Source: Rubricoccus sp038746605
Lineage (GTDB): Bacteria > Bacteroidota > Rhodothermia > Rhodothermales > Rubricoccaceae
DNA: 64,000 nucleotides
Assembly (NCBI GenBank): GCA_038746605.1
Contig: JBCDKM010000004.1
Coordinates: 124,001-188,000 of the forward strand
Reading direction: 5' to 3'
Below, piece after piece: positions 31,812 through 42,210 of the stretch. A program made the translations under genes and the position numbers. The notes beneath the pieces were generated by a model. The model searched no databases and was not told the origin of the DNA. It saw only the letters and a list, made by a program, of their open reading frames with translations. The stretch's first letter is position 1. Every line of letters starts with the position of its first letter.

Positions 31812-34676
31812 ATGAACGAGTCCATCGGCCTTCCCGATCTTTCTGCCCAGCTGACGGCTGATCCGACGGCTGCTGCTGACATCGTGCAAGCGCCCCGGCC
31901 AGATTCCGCGAAGGTCGGACTCGCGCTCGCTGGCGGTGGCTTCCGCGCCTCGTTCTTCCATCTCGGCGTCTACCGTCGGCTGGCGGAGTTGGACGTTCTC
32001 CGCCGCGTGGAAGTCCTCTCGACCGTCTCCGGTGGCTCCATTATCGGCGCCCTTTACACGCTTCTCCTCCGGGAACGCTGGCTTCGCAAGGACAAAACCG
32101 ACGGAGACCCCGAGCGCCTCTCGCGGCAGGACTACCTATGCATCGTGGAGGAGATGGAGAAGACGCTCCGGCGCGGCATCCAAAAGAATCTCCGCAACCG
32201 GCTATTGTGGAATCCCATTGTGCTCGCCCGCATCGGGCTGACGGGGTACAGCTTCGGCACTCACATGGCGCGGATCTATGAGCGCCATCTCTACGCCGAT
32301 GTCGTCGAGCGCCTTCGCACGCTCATCGATTTTGGTGACGGGGTACCGCAGCGGGAGGGAGCCTTTCCGCTAGACCAAATGCGCCCCGTTCCTCATGTCT
32401 ACACGAAGAAGGTCGCCAGCGAGGAGACCGGCAGCGCCTCGAAGCGGAATGTGGGGCGTGTGGATGAGCTTCCAGGAGGGCTGGAGGATTACAACCGGAC
32501 GCAGGCCGCCGATCCCCGAGGCTGCGCGGTCCTCCACCACGTCATCAACGCGACGAGCGTGAACTCGGGAGGCCGGTTCTGGTTTTCCAGCTCTGAGGTT
32601 GGTGATTGGTACCTCGGCTATGCCCGGGGCAGCGAGGCCGACGAACTCCAGCGGCTCAAGGCACTACGCGAAGCCGTGCTCGGCCGTGGTCCTGATGATC
32701 TCGATCACGTGGTGGAGAGGCTAGCGGATCGGGGCGTTAAGGCCACCCTCCACGAGGCGCAGATCGCGCTTTGGGTCGCCCGCGTCGAGGCGGCCATCGC
32801 GAAAGGGAAACGGACCGGCCGCGTGCTTGACGAAAGGGAGACGAAGCCTGGCGACTGGTGGCCGGCAGTGGCTCGGAAGCCGGGCGCCACCTCGTTCGTC
32901 ACGGCGTTGCTAGGCCAACTCCGCCGGGCGAAACTCCCCGCCTGGTACCTCCAGGTCGGGTCTATGGAGAAGGATCCGCCCGTCTGGGGCATCTACAGAA
33001 ACCCCGAGCGGACGCGGCTCCTGTTCCGAGGCGCCCTCCGGGAGATGGACCCCCGGTTGGCGGTACTCGTGGATCCCACCTCCATCAAAGCCAAAGACCC
33101 CGATAAAAGGCGAGAAGAGGAGCATCGCCGGGAGAAGTTGGAGGATGACTTGATGGACCTCGCGCGTCTCGTCTACGGCCTCCGCAGCGCAGCCGCACTC
33201 TCGCGCGATGTCGCCCGCGACCTCAGCCGTCTCACTATCGGCGATGCCGTAGGTGCATCGGCGTGCTTTCCGCCGGTCTTTTCGCCGTTCATGGTCAGCG
33301 GGATCTACGACGACGCCCACGTCCAGACCCTCGGCCTCACAGACGGGGGCGTGTTCGACAATGCGGGGATTACAGGACTCCTGGACGAGCAGTGTGCCTG
33401 CATCATTGCCAGCGATACGGGCGGCGTGTTCGAAACAGAGTCGGTGGCGAAGGCAGACCACTTGAGCCTCGTCCAGCGACTCAGTCTCATCCTCCAGGCG
33501 AACCTCGGTAGCATCCAGCGGAACTTCGTACGGGAGCGTCGGCGGTTCAACCGGGACCTGGAACGTGTGGAGGAGAAGGTGAAACGTGTGGAGGAGAAGG
33601 TGAAACGTGTGGAGGAGGAGGTGGCGCAGAACGCGAAAACAGCGGGAGTGGCGCGGGATGCCCTGACACAACTCCGCGGCGCCCGCGACTCCCGGCCGCT
33701 CCGAGGCTTGGCCTACTTCCACATCGAGTCGGACCCGCCTAATCCGACGCGCGGCGGAGAGAACAAGCGCCCCGGCGCTCTCTCGCTCACCGCTGCGCCG
33801 CACCTTCTCGCGCGGATCCGCACCGACCTCGACGCGTTCGGCGACGCCGAGATCAACGCGCTCGCCAACCACGGCTATGCTCTCGCGGATTCCTATGTGC
33901 GTACCTACCTTGCGGACTTCGAGGCCGACTGGAAGCCCTGGTGCGTTCCGCTACAGGACCCCGACCATCCACCGACGTGGGAGCCGAGCCATGGGTGGGA
34001 CGCTGCGGAGCCCAAGTACCCTTGGCCTCAGCCCGCGGCGCACAAGCAGCAAGATGACCCCGCATCTGAGCAGCACAATATCCTCGCGTCGGAGCAGCAG
34101 CGTGACCTCGCACGCGCTCTCCGCGTGGGTGGGAGACGGTTCTTCCGTTCGGTCCAGATCCTGAAGCCGATCAGCATCGTGCCAGCGCTCGTAACGGTGT
34201 CGCTGCTAGGTCTCATGGCTTGGCTCGCACCGGACATCGCGTGCGTTGTGGGAGCGGCGGACGCATGGCTTCAGAGCCTCGGGACTCTCCAGGAATCGCT
34301 GGGGTGGAGTTGGCCGTGGCCGCTTGGCATTCGGCTCAGCGTGGCGACCGCTCTTCCACTCGCTCTCTTGGGGCGGGCCTATTGGACGCACCACGTCAAG
34401 CCTGAACTGTCGGAACGCAAGGCGCGCGCAAGCGGGAAAGTGGCGAACGTCCTGCCTCGACTTCTTGCCTTCGGAACCATCGGGCTGTTGCTGATGGTGT
34501 GGCCGGGGCTGCGGATTTGGGTAGTGGGATGGGCGTCGCTGGTCTTCATCCTTCCAGCCGTGGGAGTGCTGGATCGCCTCGCGTTCACGTGGCCGTTTCT
34601 CCGGGCCACACGCGCCATCGGCCGTGCAGAGGCGGAGCCGCTGGACGGCCCGCGGTCGCCTAGTGCCAGCCCGTGA
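31812..34676 (+). CDS. Membrane-anchored patatin-like phospholipase
   Basis: A 954-residue protein. The N-terminal patatin domain has VGLALAGGGFRASFFHLGVYRRL (oxyanion loop GGGFR, 41-45), nucleophile S73 in STVSGGSIIGA, and catalytic Asp about 511 in LTDGGVFDNAG. A long insert separates Ser and Asp. Residues 584-604 are three heptads (ERVEEKV/KRVEEKV/KRVEEEV) encoded by 21-bp tandem repeats, inside a longer coiled coil. Three or four membrane helices lie near the C-terminus (about 785-930). It would cleave membrane lipids near the inner membrane. Divergence from sspBCD suggests a defence effector, but that is inference. ATG 31812 is chosen over GTG 31692 because it follows a -7 box. Confidence 0.78.
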   Translation: MNESIGLPDLSAQLTADPTAAADIVQAPRPDSAKVGLALAGGGFRASFFHLGVYRRLAELDVLRRVEVLSTVSGGSIIGALYTLLLRERWLRKDKTDGDPERLSRQDYLCIVEEMEKTLRRGIQKNLRNRLLWNPIVLARIGLTGYSFGTHMARIYERHLYADVVERLRTLIDFGDGVPQREGAFPLDQMRPVPHVYTKKVASEETGSASKRNVGRVDELPGGLEDYNRTQAADPRGCAVLHHVINATSVNSGGRFWFSSSEVGDWYLGYARGSEADELQRLKALREAVLGRGPDDLDHVVERLADRGVKATLHEAQIALWVARVEAAIAKGKRTGRVLDERETKPGDWWPAVARKPGATSFVTALLGQLRRAKLPAWYLQVGSMEKDPPVWGIYRNPERTRLLFRGALREMDPRLAVLVDPTSIKAKDPDKRREEEHRREKLEDDLMDLARLVYGLRSAAALSRDVARDLSRLTIGDAVGASACFPPVFSPFMVSGIYDDAHVQTLGLTDGGVFDNAGITGLLDEQCACIIASDTGGVFETESVAKADHLSLVQRLSLILQANLGSIQRNFVRERRRFNRDLERVEEKVKRVEEKVKRVEEEVAQNAKTAGVARDALTQLRGARDSRPLRGLAYFHIESDPPNPTRGGENKRPGALSLTAAPHLLARIRTDLDAFGDAEINALANHGYALADSYVRTYLADFEADWKPWCVPLQDPDHPPTWEPSHGWDAAEPKYPWPQPAAHKQQDDPASEQHNILASEQQRDLARALRVGGRRFFRSVQILKPISIVPALVTVSLLGLMAWLAPDIACVVGAADAWLQSLGTLQESLGWSWPWPLGIRLSVATALPLALLGRAYWTHHVKPELSERKARASGKVANVLPRLLAFGTIGLLLMVWPGLRIWVVGWASLVFILPAVGVLDRLAFTWPFLRATRAIGRAEAEPLDGPRSPSASP
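33561..33623 (+). repeat. 21-bp tandem repeat, three units, encoding coiled-coil heptads
   Basis: Units at 33561, 33582 and 33603 differ at only one or two positions. Each unit is seven codons, so one unit equals one heptad (xRVEExV), and slippage would change coiled-coil length without shifting frame or register. Confidence 0.95.
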
Positions 34677-34695
34677 CCGCGTTGAGTTGGTCGCC

Positions 34696-34729
34696 CCGCC
34701 TCGGTACTCGCGTGGGAAGACCGAGGCGG
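34696..34729. repeat. 34-bp palindrome after the patatin gene
   Basis: CCGCCTCGGT, a 14-nt spacer ending GTGGGAAG, then ACCGAGGCGG. It starts 19 nt after the stop at 34676. Confidence 0.92.
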
Positions 34730-34815
34730 CCCGAGTGGAGCCATGTCCGGTTCCGTAGTGGGATTCCGCATGGAGAGGAGAACAGGCCCCGCCGCCCTCT
34801 CCAGCCCTACCTGCT

Positions 34816-35883
34816 ATGCATCGTCTTCTCCTCGCGACGGCTCTCGTCGCTCTGATCGCGCTCGCGTCTCCTACCGCCGCCCAGCCGAGCCCAGCGCCCA
34901 CGTTCATGAGCCTGCTCGAAGCTCCCAACAGTGCGCACTGGAGCAACGGCAAATTCTGGCTCTTCAACCAGTACCACTTCGCCTTCCTGCCGAACGCTGA
35001 CGGGTACTCCCCCTACCGCGACGGTCCGAAGATGGAGATGCGCTACCTCCGCGATGGCACAGAGGTGGCCCGTCATGGAGTGGATACGCGCCCCTACTCC
35101 GGCCCTATCCAGAGCGCGAGCGACTCCGATGGCATCGACCTCAACGAGACCGGAGCGGGCGACTACGCGGTGGAATGGCTCATTGACGGTGAGTCGTTCT
35201 ACCGCTTCCCGTTCACCGTTGAGGCCCTCACCAGTGACGATCCCTACGCCTCGGGAACGAAGTGGGCCGTGGATGGCGCTTGGAGCGAGTACCTGATCAT
35301 CAAGGTGCCGCGTCCCAATGTGACCGGTCCCATCACGCTCATGTTCTACGACCGCGAGAAGGCCTATGAGCGCACGCGCGGCAATGACCGGGGCGTGCTA
35401 GTGCAAGTCGACCGCGACGGTGAGCCAACCTGGCGCATCCCGGATAATGAGTGGTACTACGACCGTGGTCCCAACTACGAGGACATCGACCTCGGCGTGG
35501 GCGGCGCATCGTTCGAGGCCTTCCCCTGGTGGAATCTCGTGGAGGTCACCCCCGTGACGTACCACTCCGAGATGGGCGCCTTCGACGAGTGGGAGCACAC
35601 GGGTGTGAACATTGAGCCCAGCATGATGGAGGATGGGAGCTACACCGCTACGGTGGAGATTTTCAGCCACGCGGACGTGGAGGGCGAGCCTACGGTCTCC
35701 AACATCCGCTCCAACGTGATCTCCACTCGGACGGCCTCCTTCGAGATCCGCGACGGAGCCGTCGTGATGCAGGGCTTGCAGGCCCCCAGCGCAGACCCGA
35801 TGACGCGAATCGAGGGAATTCAGGAAGACCTGAACTACGTCTACCACTTCATCCCGTGGAACGGGACGGCGATGGGCGGCTGA
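34816..35883 (+). CDS. Hypothetical secreted protein
   Basis: A 355-residue protein with a signal peptide (MHRLLLATALVALIALASPTAAQ). The mature part is rich in Trp, Tyr and acidic residues (HWSNGKFWLFNQYHFAFLPNADGYSPYRDG, EWYYDRGPNYEDIDLG) and lacks Cys, suggesting a beta-sandwich extracellular protein. No family recognised and no catalytic motif seen. It stands between the patatin gene and converging gcvP, with palindrome copies on both sides. Confidence 0.65.
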   Translation: MHRLLLATALVALIALASPTAAQPSPAPTFMSLLEAPNSAHWSNGKFWLFNQYHFAFLPNADGYSPYRDGPKMEMRYLRDGTEVARHGVDTRPYSGPIQSASDSDGIDLNETGAGDYAVEWLIDGESFYRFPFTVEALTSDDPYASGTKWAVDGAWSEYLIIKVPRPNVTGPITLMFYDREKAYERTRGNDRGVLVQVDRDGEPTWRIPDNEWYYDRGPNYEDIDLGVGGASFEAFPWWNLVEVTPVTYHSEMGAFDEWEHTGVNIEPSMMEDGSYTATVEIFSHADVEGEPTVSNIRSNVISTRTASFEIRDGAVVMQGLQAPSADPMTRIEGIQEDLNYVYHFIPWNGTAMGG

Positions 35884-35952
35884 TGTGTCTCAGCCAGAGG
35901 CTGCGCGGCCCGGCTGGCTTCGGCTCACAGGGCCGCGTTCTGTTGAGATCCT

Positions 35953-35986
35953 CCGCCTCGGTAGCCTCGTGGAAGGACCGAGGCGG
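35953..35986. repeat. 34-bp palindrome beyond the gcvP stop
   Basis: CCGCCTCGGT, a 14-nt spacer (AGCCTCGTGGAAGG), ACCGAGGCGG. It lies 10 nt past the gcvP stop (minus strand). Confidence 0.92.
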
Positions 35987-35996
35987 ACAGAGCCAG

Positions 35997-38870
<2,874 letters not shown>

Positions 38871-38973
38871 GTCGGGAGGGCGGAGTCCGGTCTCGTAGGC
38901 TACGCCCGATGCTGCCGAGACGCTTCCCGTTCCCGCTACTTTCACTCGCGAGTGAAACCAGCCTCGCGAGCGC

Positions 38974-39528
38974 TCAGAGCCCGACTCCCACGCCGATGAC
39001 CGGCCGGATGCCGCCCGCGTCTACGGACCACTGCGAGTCCTCGCCCCCGATCACCGCTCCGACGCGGAGACCGGCGCGCGAGCCGAGGGCGGCACGGACC
39101 ACGGCCTCGGAATAGACCGGCAGCGCAAAGCTCTCCCCGACGAAGCCGAACCGCTCCCCGCTTCGGCGGACGAACACGGCGCCGAGGCCGAACTCGAACG
39201 CGGCGGGCACGCCCAGCGGCTCCCCGAGCGAGAACAGGGCCGTAGCGCCCGCCGGGATCGTAAGCACCCGGTCGCTCGGGCCGTTCGGGAACAACGCCTC
39301 CGTCCAGTACGCGACGCCCAGCCGCAGCCGAAGCTCGCGCTCCGACTCGGACGCCGTCCAGACGGCTCGCTCCACGCCGAGCGCGTACGCTCCGGTGGGC
39401 CCCCAGACGTCGGCGTAGAGGGTCGTGGCGCGCTGGCCGGGCTGTGCCGCTGCGCTGGCAGCGAGTGCCAGCGCGAGGGCGAGGACTGCGAGGGACCGGG
39501 CGAGCACGAGACGATGAGGGCGGGCCAA
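38974..39528 (-). CDS. Hypothetical secreted/outer-membrane protein
   Basis: A 184-residue protein with an Ala/Leu-rich signal peptide ending ASAAAQPGQ. Strand-like segments RATTLYADVWGPTGAYALGVERAVW, LRLRLGVAYW, FEFGLGAVFVRR and GIRPVIGVGVGL at the C-terminus fit a small outer-membrane barrel. Start is TTG 39528 or GTG 39507. TACCTTAC lies just upstream on the minus strand as a possible -7 box. No family named. Confidence 0.6.
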   Translation of the reverse strand: MARPHRLVLARSLAVLALALALAASAAAQPGQRATTLYADVWGPTGAYALGVERAVWTASESERELRLRLGVAYWTEALFPNGPSDRVLTIPAGATALFSLGEPLGVPAAFEFGLGAVFVRRSGERFGFVGESFALPVYSEAVVRAALGSRAGLRVGAVIGGEDSQWSVDAGGIRPVIGVGVGL

Positions 39529-39575
39529 GGGCCGTAAGGTAGTGCCTGGCTGCCGGGCCGCTCTTCCGGGTCGTC

Positions 39576-39595
39576 CCGCCTCGGCGCCGAGGCGG
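39576..39595. repeat. 20-bp palindrome between two minus-strand genes
   Basis: CCGCCTCGGCGCCGAGGCGG, 36 nt beyond the MarR stop and 47 nt upstream of the secreted-protein start. Confidence 0.95.
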
Positions 39596-39631
39596 GGGGA
39601 GCCAGCAGCCAGAGGCCGCGAGCCCGTGGTC

Positions 39632-40093
39632 CTACTCCTGGTCTGTGCGAAGCTGCTCCAGCAGGTCGGAGAGCTGGCCGTGCTCTTCGGCGGAGAGGTG
39701 CCGACCGATCCGGGCGACGGCCTCGCGCATGGGTGCGTCCATCTCGTCGAGGAGTGCGAGGCCAGCCTCTGAGACCGTCACCTCCACGACGCGGCGGTCG
39801 TAGTCCGCGCGCTGGCGGTGGAGCAGGCCGCGCTGCTCCAGGCGGACGAGCAGCCGCGTCACGTCCGGCGTGCGGTCCAGCAGGCGGCTCCCGATGTCTG
39901 AGCAGGTGTAGCAGTCCGGGTGCTTGCCGCGTAGGATGCGGAGCACGTTGTACTGGGCCTGCGTGATCCCGTGCGGCGCGAGCGCCGTGTTCATCTCGCC
40001 GTTGATCCACGAGGCCGTGACCATCACGCCCAGCAGCGATTCGAGCGCGGGGGATTCGAACTCCGTCTGCTGGATGAGGTCGGCGAGCGTCAC
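39632..40093 (-). CDS. MarR-family regulator divergent from a flavodoxin-type reductase
   Basis: A 153-residue regulator; GTG 40093 gives TLADLIQQTEFESPALESLLGVMVTASWINGEMNTALAPHGITQAQYNVLRILRG, a standard MarR N-terminus. The winged helix follows (TCSDIGSRLLDRTPDVTRLLVRLEQRGLLHRQRADYDRRVVEVTVSEAG). Two Cys sit close together (DCYTC), at a place that could sense electrophiles or disulfide stress. The divergent flavin-dependent oxidoreductase is the likely target gene. Confidence 0.87.
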   Translation of the reverse strand: MTLADLIQQTEFESPALESLLGVMVTASWINGEMNTALAPHGITQAQYNVLRILRGKHPDCYTCSDIGSRLLDRTPDVTRLLVRLEQRGLLHRQRADYDRRVVEVTVSEAGLALLDEMDAPMREAVARIGRHLSAEEHGQLSDLLEQLRTDQE

Positions 40094-40105
40094 GGGAGAG
40101 GGGGG

Positions 40106-40190
40106 AGAGGTGCCTGTCCTAACAACCAACGGCGCGATGGGGTCCCGGCCCCTCCCGCCTCGGCAGAACCACGGGCCGACTGGCACCTCT
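40106..40190. promoter_or_regulatory. Long-range inverted repeat in the MarR/flavodoxin intergenic region
   Basis: AGAGGTGCC (40106-40114) and GGCACCTCT (40182-40190) are perfect 9-bp complements 67 nt apart. The two copies lie near the two divergent starts and could be paired regulator sites. Confidence 0.4.
40155..40183. repeat. Degraded palindrome copy between divergent genes
   Basis: Left arm CCGCCTCGG intact; right arm reduced to CCGACTGG. Confidence 0.4.
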
Positions 40191-40200
40191 GCTGGCCAGC
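40191..40200. promoter_or_regulatory. Perfect palindrome GCTGGCCAGC before the flavodoxin gene
   Basis: A 10-bp dyad directly upstream of GACCTTGG (40204-40211), a weak -7-like box. It is a candidate operator. Confidence 0.35.
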
Positions 40201-40232
40201 ACCGACCTTGGGGCTCTCCTCCGCCTCGCGCC

Positions 40233-40964
40233 ATGCCCGACTCGCCCCCCGCCTCCTACACGGACCTTCGCGCCCTTCTGGTCAACTGCACGCTCAAAGC
40301 GTCGCCGCGCGAGTCCCACACGGACACGCTCCTCGATGTCGTCGGGCACATCTACGAGGCGCAGGGTGTGACCGTGGACCGCCTCCGGTTCGTGGACCAC
40401 GCCATCGCGCCGGGAGTGTATCCGGACATGACGGAGCACGGCGCCGCCGAGGACGCCTGGCCCGAGATCTGGCCTCGCGTGCAGGAGGCGGACATCCTCG
40501 TCGTCGGCACGCCGATCTGGCTGGGCGAGAAGTCCAGCGAGTGCCAGAAGCTGATCGAGCGGTTGTACGCGATGAGCGGCCAGCTCAACGACAAGGGGCA
40601 GTACGCCTTCTACGGCCGCGTGGGCGGCTGCATCGTGACGGGCAACGAGGACGGCGTCAAGCACGTGAGCATGGGCGTGCTCTACAGCCTCCAGCATCTC
40701 GGCTACACCATCCCGCCGCAGGCGGATGCGGGCTGGATCGGCGAGGCCGGGCCGGGCCCCAGCTACGGCGACGAGCGCGAGGACGGCTCGCGCGTCGGCT
40801 TCGACAACGACTTTACGGCCCGCAACACGACGTTCATGGCGTGGAACCTGCTCCACCTCGCGCGGATGCTCAACGACGCGGGCGGGCTCCCGGCCTTCGG
40901 CAACCAGCGCTCCGCCTGGGACGCGGGCGCGCGCTTCGACCATCCGAACCCGGAGTACAGGTAG
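40233..40964 (+). CDS. Flavodoxin-fold NAD(P)H-dependent oxidoreductase
   Basis: A 243-residue protein; ATG 40233 is followed by YTDLRALLVNCTLKASPRESHTDTLLDVV, an FMN-phosphate loop like those of NADPH-dependent FMN reductases. ADILVVGTPIWLGEKSSECQKLIERLYAM follows, the flavin-stacking TPIW motif. GQYAFYGRVGGCIVTGNEDGVKHVSMGVLYSLQHLGYTIP continues the fold. It may reduce quinones or electrophiles. Control by the divergent MarR protein is likely from arrangement. Confidence 0.85.
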   Translation: MPDSPPASYTDLRALLVNCTLKASPRESHTDTLLDVVGHIYEAQGVTVDRLRFVDHAIAPGVYPDMTEHGAAEDAWPEIWPRVQEADILVVGTPIWLGEKSSECQKLIERLYAMSGQLNDKGQYAFYGRVGGCIVTGNEDGVKHVSMGVLYSLQHLGYTIPPQADAGWIGEAGPGPSYGDEREDGSRVGFDNDFTARNTTFMAWNLLHLARMLNDAGGLPAFGNQRSAWDAGARFDHPNPEYR

Positions 40965-41022
40965 AGCGATACGCAGTGAGCGGATTTTGTCTGCCCCACC
41001 GCAATCCACCGAACAACGCTCC

Positions 41023-41052
41023 CGTAGGGGCACGCCGCTGGCGTGCCTTGGT
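41023..41052. repeat. Hairpin repeat of the CCCGTAGGGGCACG type between convergent genes
   Basis: GGCACGCC (41029-41036), loop GCT, GGCGTGCC (41040-41047), preceded by CGTAGG. The core is a perfect 8-bp stem. It resembles a dispersed repeat seen in many unrelated genomes (recollection). It may also serve as a terminator for the flavodoxin gene. Confidence 0.5.
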
Positions 41053-41073
41053 GGAGAGAATACTGGCCTCTCC

Positions 41074-41093
41074 CCGCCTCGGCACCGAGGCGG
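41074..41093. repeat. 20-bp palindrome, 6 nt beyond the chaN-like stop
   Basis: Perfect CCGCCTCGGCACCGAGGCGG. On the minus strand it begins 6 nt after the stop at 41100-41102. Confidence 0.95.
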
Positions 41094-41099
41094 AGGGGG

Positions 41100-41999
41100 T
41101 CAGCGCCCGGGGACCGCGCGCGTGCGGATCGCGAAGGCGTCGCGGCCGGGCATCGCATCCGGGCCGATGGTGACCGTCATTACGCGAAGGCCGGGCGCGA
41201 TGCGCGCGAGGTGCTCCGGGATGCCGAGCCCGCTGTCCGAGTGGAAGGCGCCGTTGAGGTGGATCGCGAGCGGGCGGGCGGACGCGGTGGCCTCTGGCAT
41301 GGCGCGGTGCAGGGCCCAGGCCATCGTGACATCGCGGAGGTTCTGCGCGGCGAGCATCCCGTCCATCGTCGGCATGCCGGGCATCCCGGCGTGTGCGGCG
41401 CCCATCCGGTCCATGATCTCGCGGAAGGCGGCGTCCAGCGCATCCGATGGGGGCGCGACGGTGGCGGGCATCGTGGCGCGGGCATCGTCGGAGAGCGCGG
41501 TGAGCGCATCGGCCCCGCCCTCGCGCGAGACGTAGCTCACGTACCGGCCGGGCGCGTTCGTCGCCACGACGGGCACGTCGTTCGCGATGGCAAACTCGAC
41601 CATCGGGCGGTAGGCCTCGGCGTAGTTGCCCCACGGGCGCGAGGCGGCCAGGAAGTCGCGCTCGCGGATGAGCCCGGCGGCGTACTCGTCCAGGACGCCC
41701 TGCACGTCGGTCTCGAACATCTCCAGCCCGAGCACGAGAGGCCGCCGGGTGCCGAAGCGCTCGTGCGCGGCCCGCAGCAGATGCGTCTGCACGACGTGAC
41801 CGAGGGAGTCGTCGTGGATCTCGCCGAGGAAGACCACGTCGGCGTTGGCCATCGCGTTGACGACCTCGGCCAGTTCGACGGAGTGGCCGTCGCGGCTCAT
41901 CACGAGAGCGTCCACGGTGTCTTGGGGAACGCCCTGCGCCGACGCGCCGGCGGCGAGCAGGAGAGAGAGGAGAGCGGTGCGGAGCATGGATCTAAACAT
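41100..41999 (-). CDS. ChaN-family (heme-binding/iron-regulated) exported protein
   Basis: A 299-residue protein with a signal peptide (MLRTALLSLLLAAGASAQ; start 41999 or 41987). The ChaN/DUF399 signatures are present: VVFLGEIHDDSLGHVVQTHLL near the start, LVLGLEMFETDVQGVLDEYAAG, and C-terminal LAIHLNGAFHSDSGLG. In Campylobacter ChaN is a lipoprotein that binds heme; here there is no lipobox, so a soluble periplasmic form is expected. No TonB receptor is adjacent. Confidence 0.82.
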   Translation of the reverse strand: MFRSMLRTALLSLLLAAGASAQGVPQDTVDALVMSRDGHSVELAEVVNAMANADVVFLGEIHDDSLGHVVQTHLLRAAHERFGTRRPLVLGLEMFETDVQGVLDEYAAGLIRERDFLAASRPWGNYAEAYRPMVEFAIANDVPVVATNAPGRYVSYVSREGGADALTALSDDARATMPATVAPPSDALDAAFREIMDRMGAAHAGMPGMPTMDGMLAAQNLRDVTMAWALHRAMPEATASARPLAIHLNGAFHSDSGLGIPEHLARIAPGLRVMTVTIGPDAMPGRDAFAIRTRAVPGR

Positions 42000-42004
42000 C
42001 GGGC

Positions 42005-42136
42005 TGTCATCCTGAGCGAACGGAAGGATCTCAACTCGGGCCCCCAGCCAGGGTTCACCGATCCCGACGGCTTGGAACGCCGGCGCTGAGATCCTTCACT
42101 GCGTGAGCTGCGCTGGCCTTGCGGCTCAGGATGACA
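42005..42136. repeat. Long imperfect inverted repeat (TGTCATCCTGAGCG type)
   Basis: Left arm TGTCATCCTGAGCG...AAGGATCTCA (42005-42033) and right arm TGAGATCCTTCA...CTCAGGATGACA (42087-42136) are near-complementary at both ends over about 130 bp. Similar sequences are dispersed in many actinobacterial, Gemmatimonadota and Bacteroidota genomes (recollection). It contains no gene and lies upstream of the chaN-like start. Confidence 0.75.
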
Positions 42137-42178
42137 CAGGCGGATTGTACAGGTAGAGGACAACTCGCTCAACCCCCT

Positions 42179-42204
42179 CCGCCTCGGTGGAGGTCCCGAG
42201 GCGG
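42179..42204. repeat. 26-bp palindrome, 6 nt beyond the helicase stop
   Basis: CCGCCTCGGT, a 6-nt spacer, CCCGAGGCGG. It starts 6 nt after the minus-strand stop at 42211-42213. It is the only copy with this intermediate spacer. Confidence 0.9.
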
Positions 42205-42210
42205 GCGGGG

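Noticed and set aside
31604..31882. A 92-codon minus-strand frame in the sspB/patatin intergenic region
   Set aside because: It overlaps the patatin start and has no signal or motif; it is probably chance in GC-rich DNA.
33561..33623. Possible CRISPR-like short repeats
   Set aside because: The units are contiguous with no spacers and encode coiled-coil heptads in frame; no cas genes are present.
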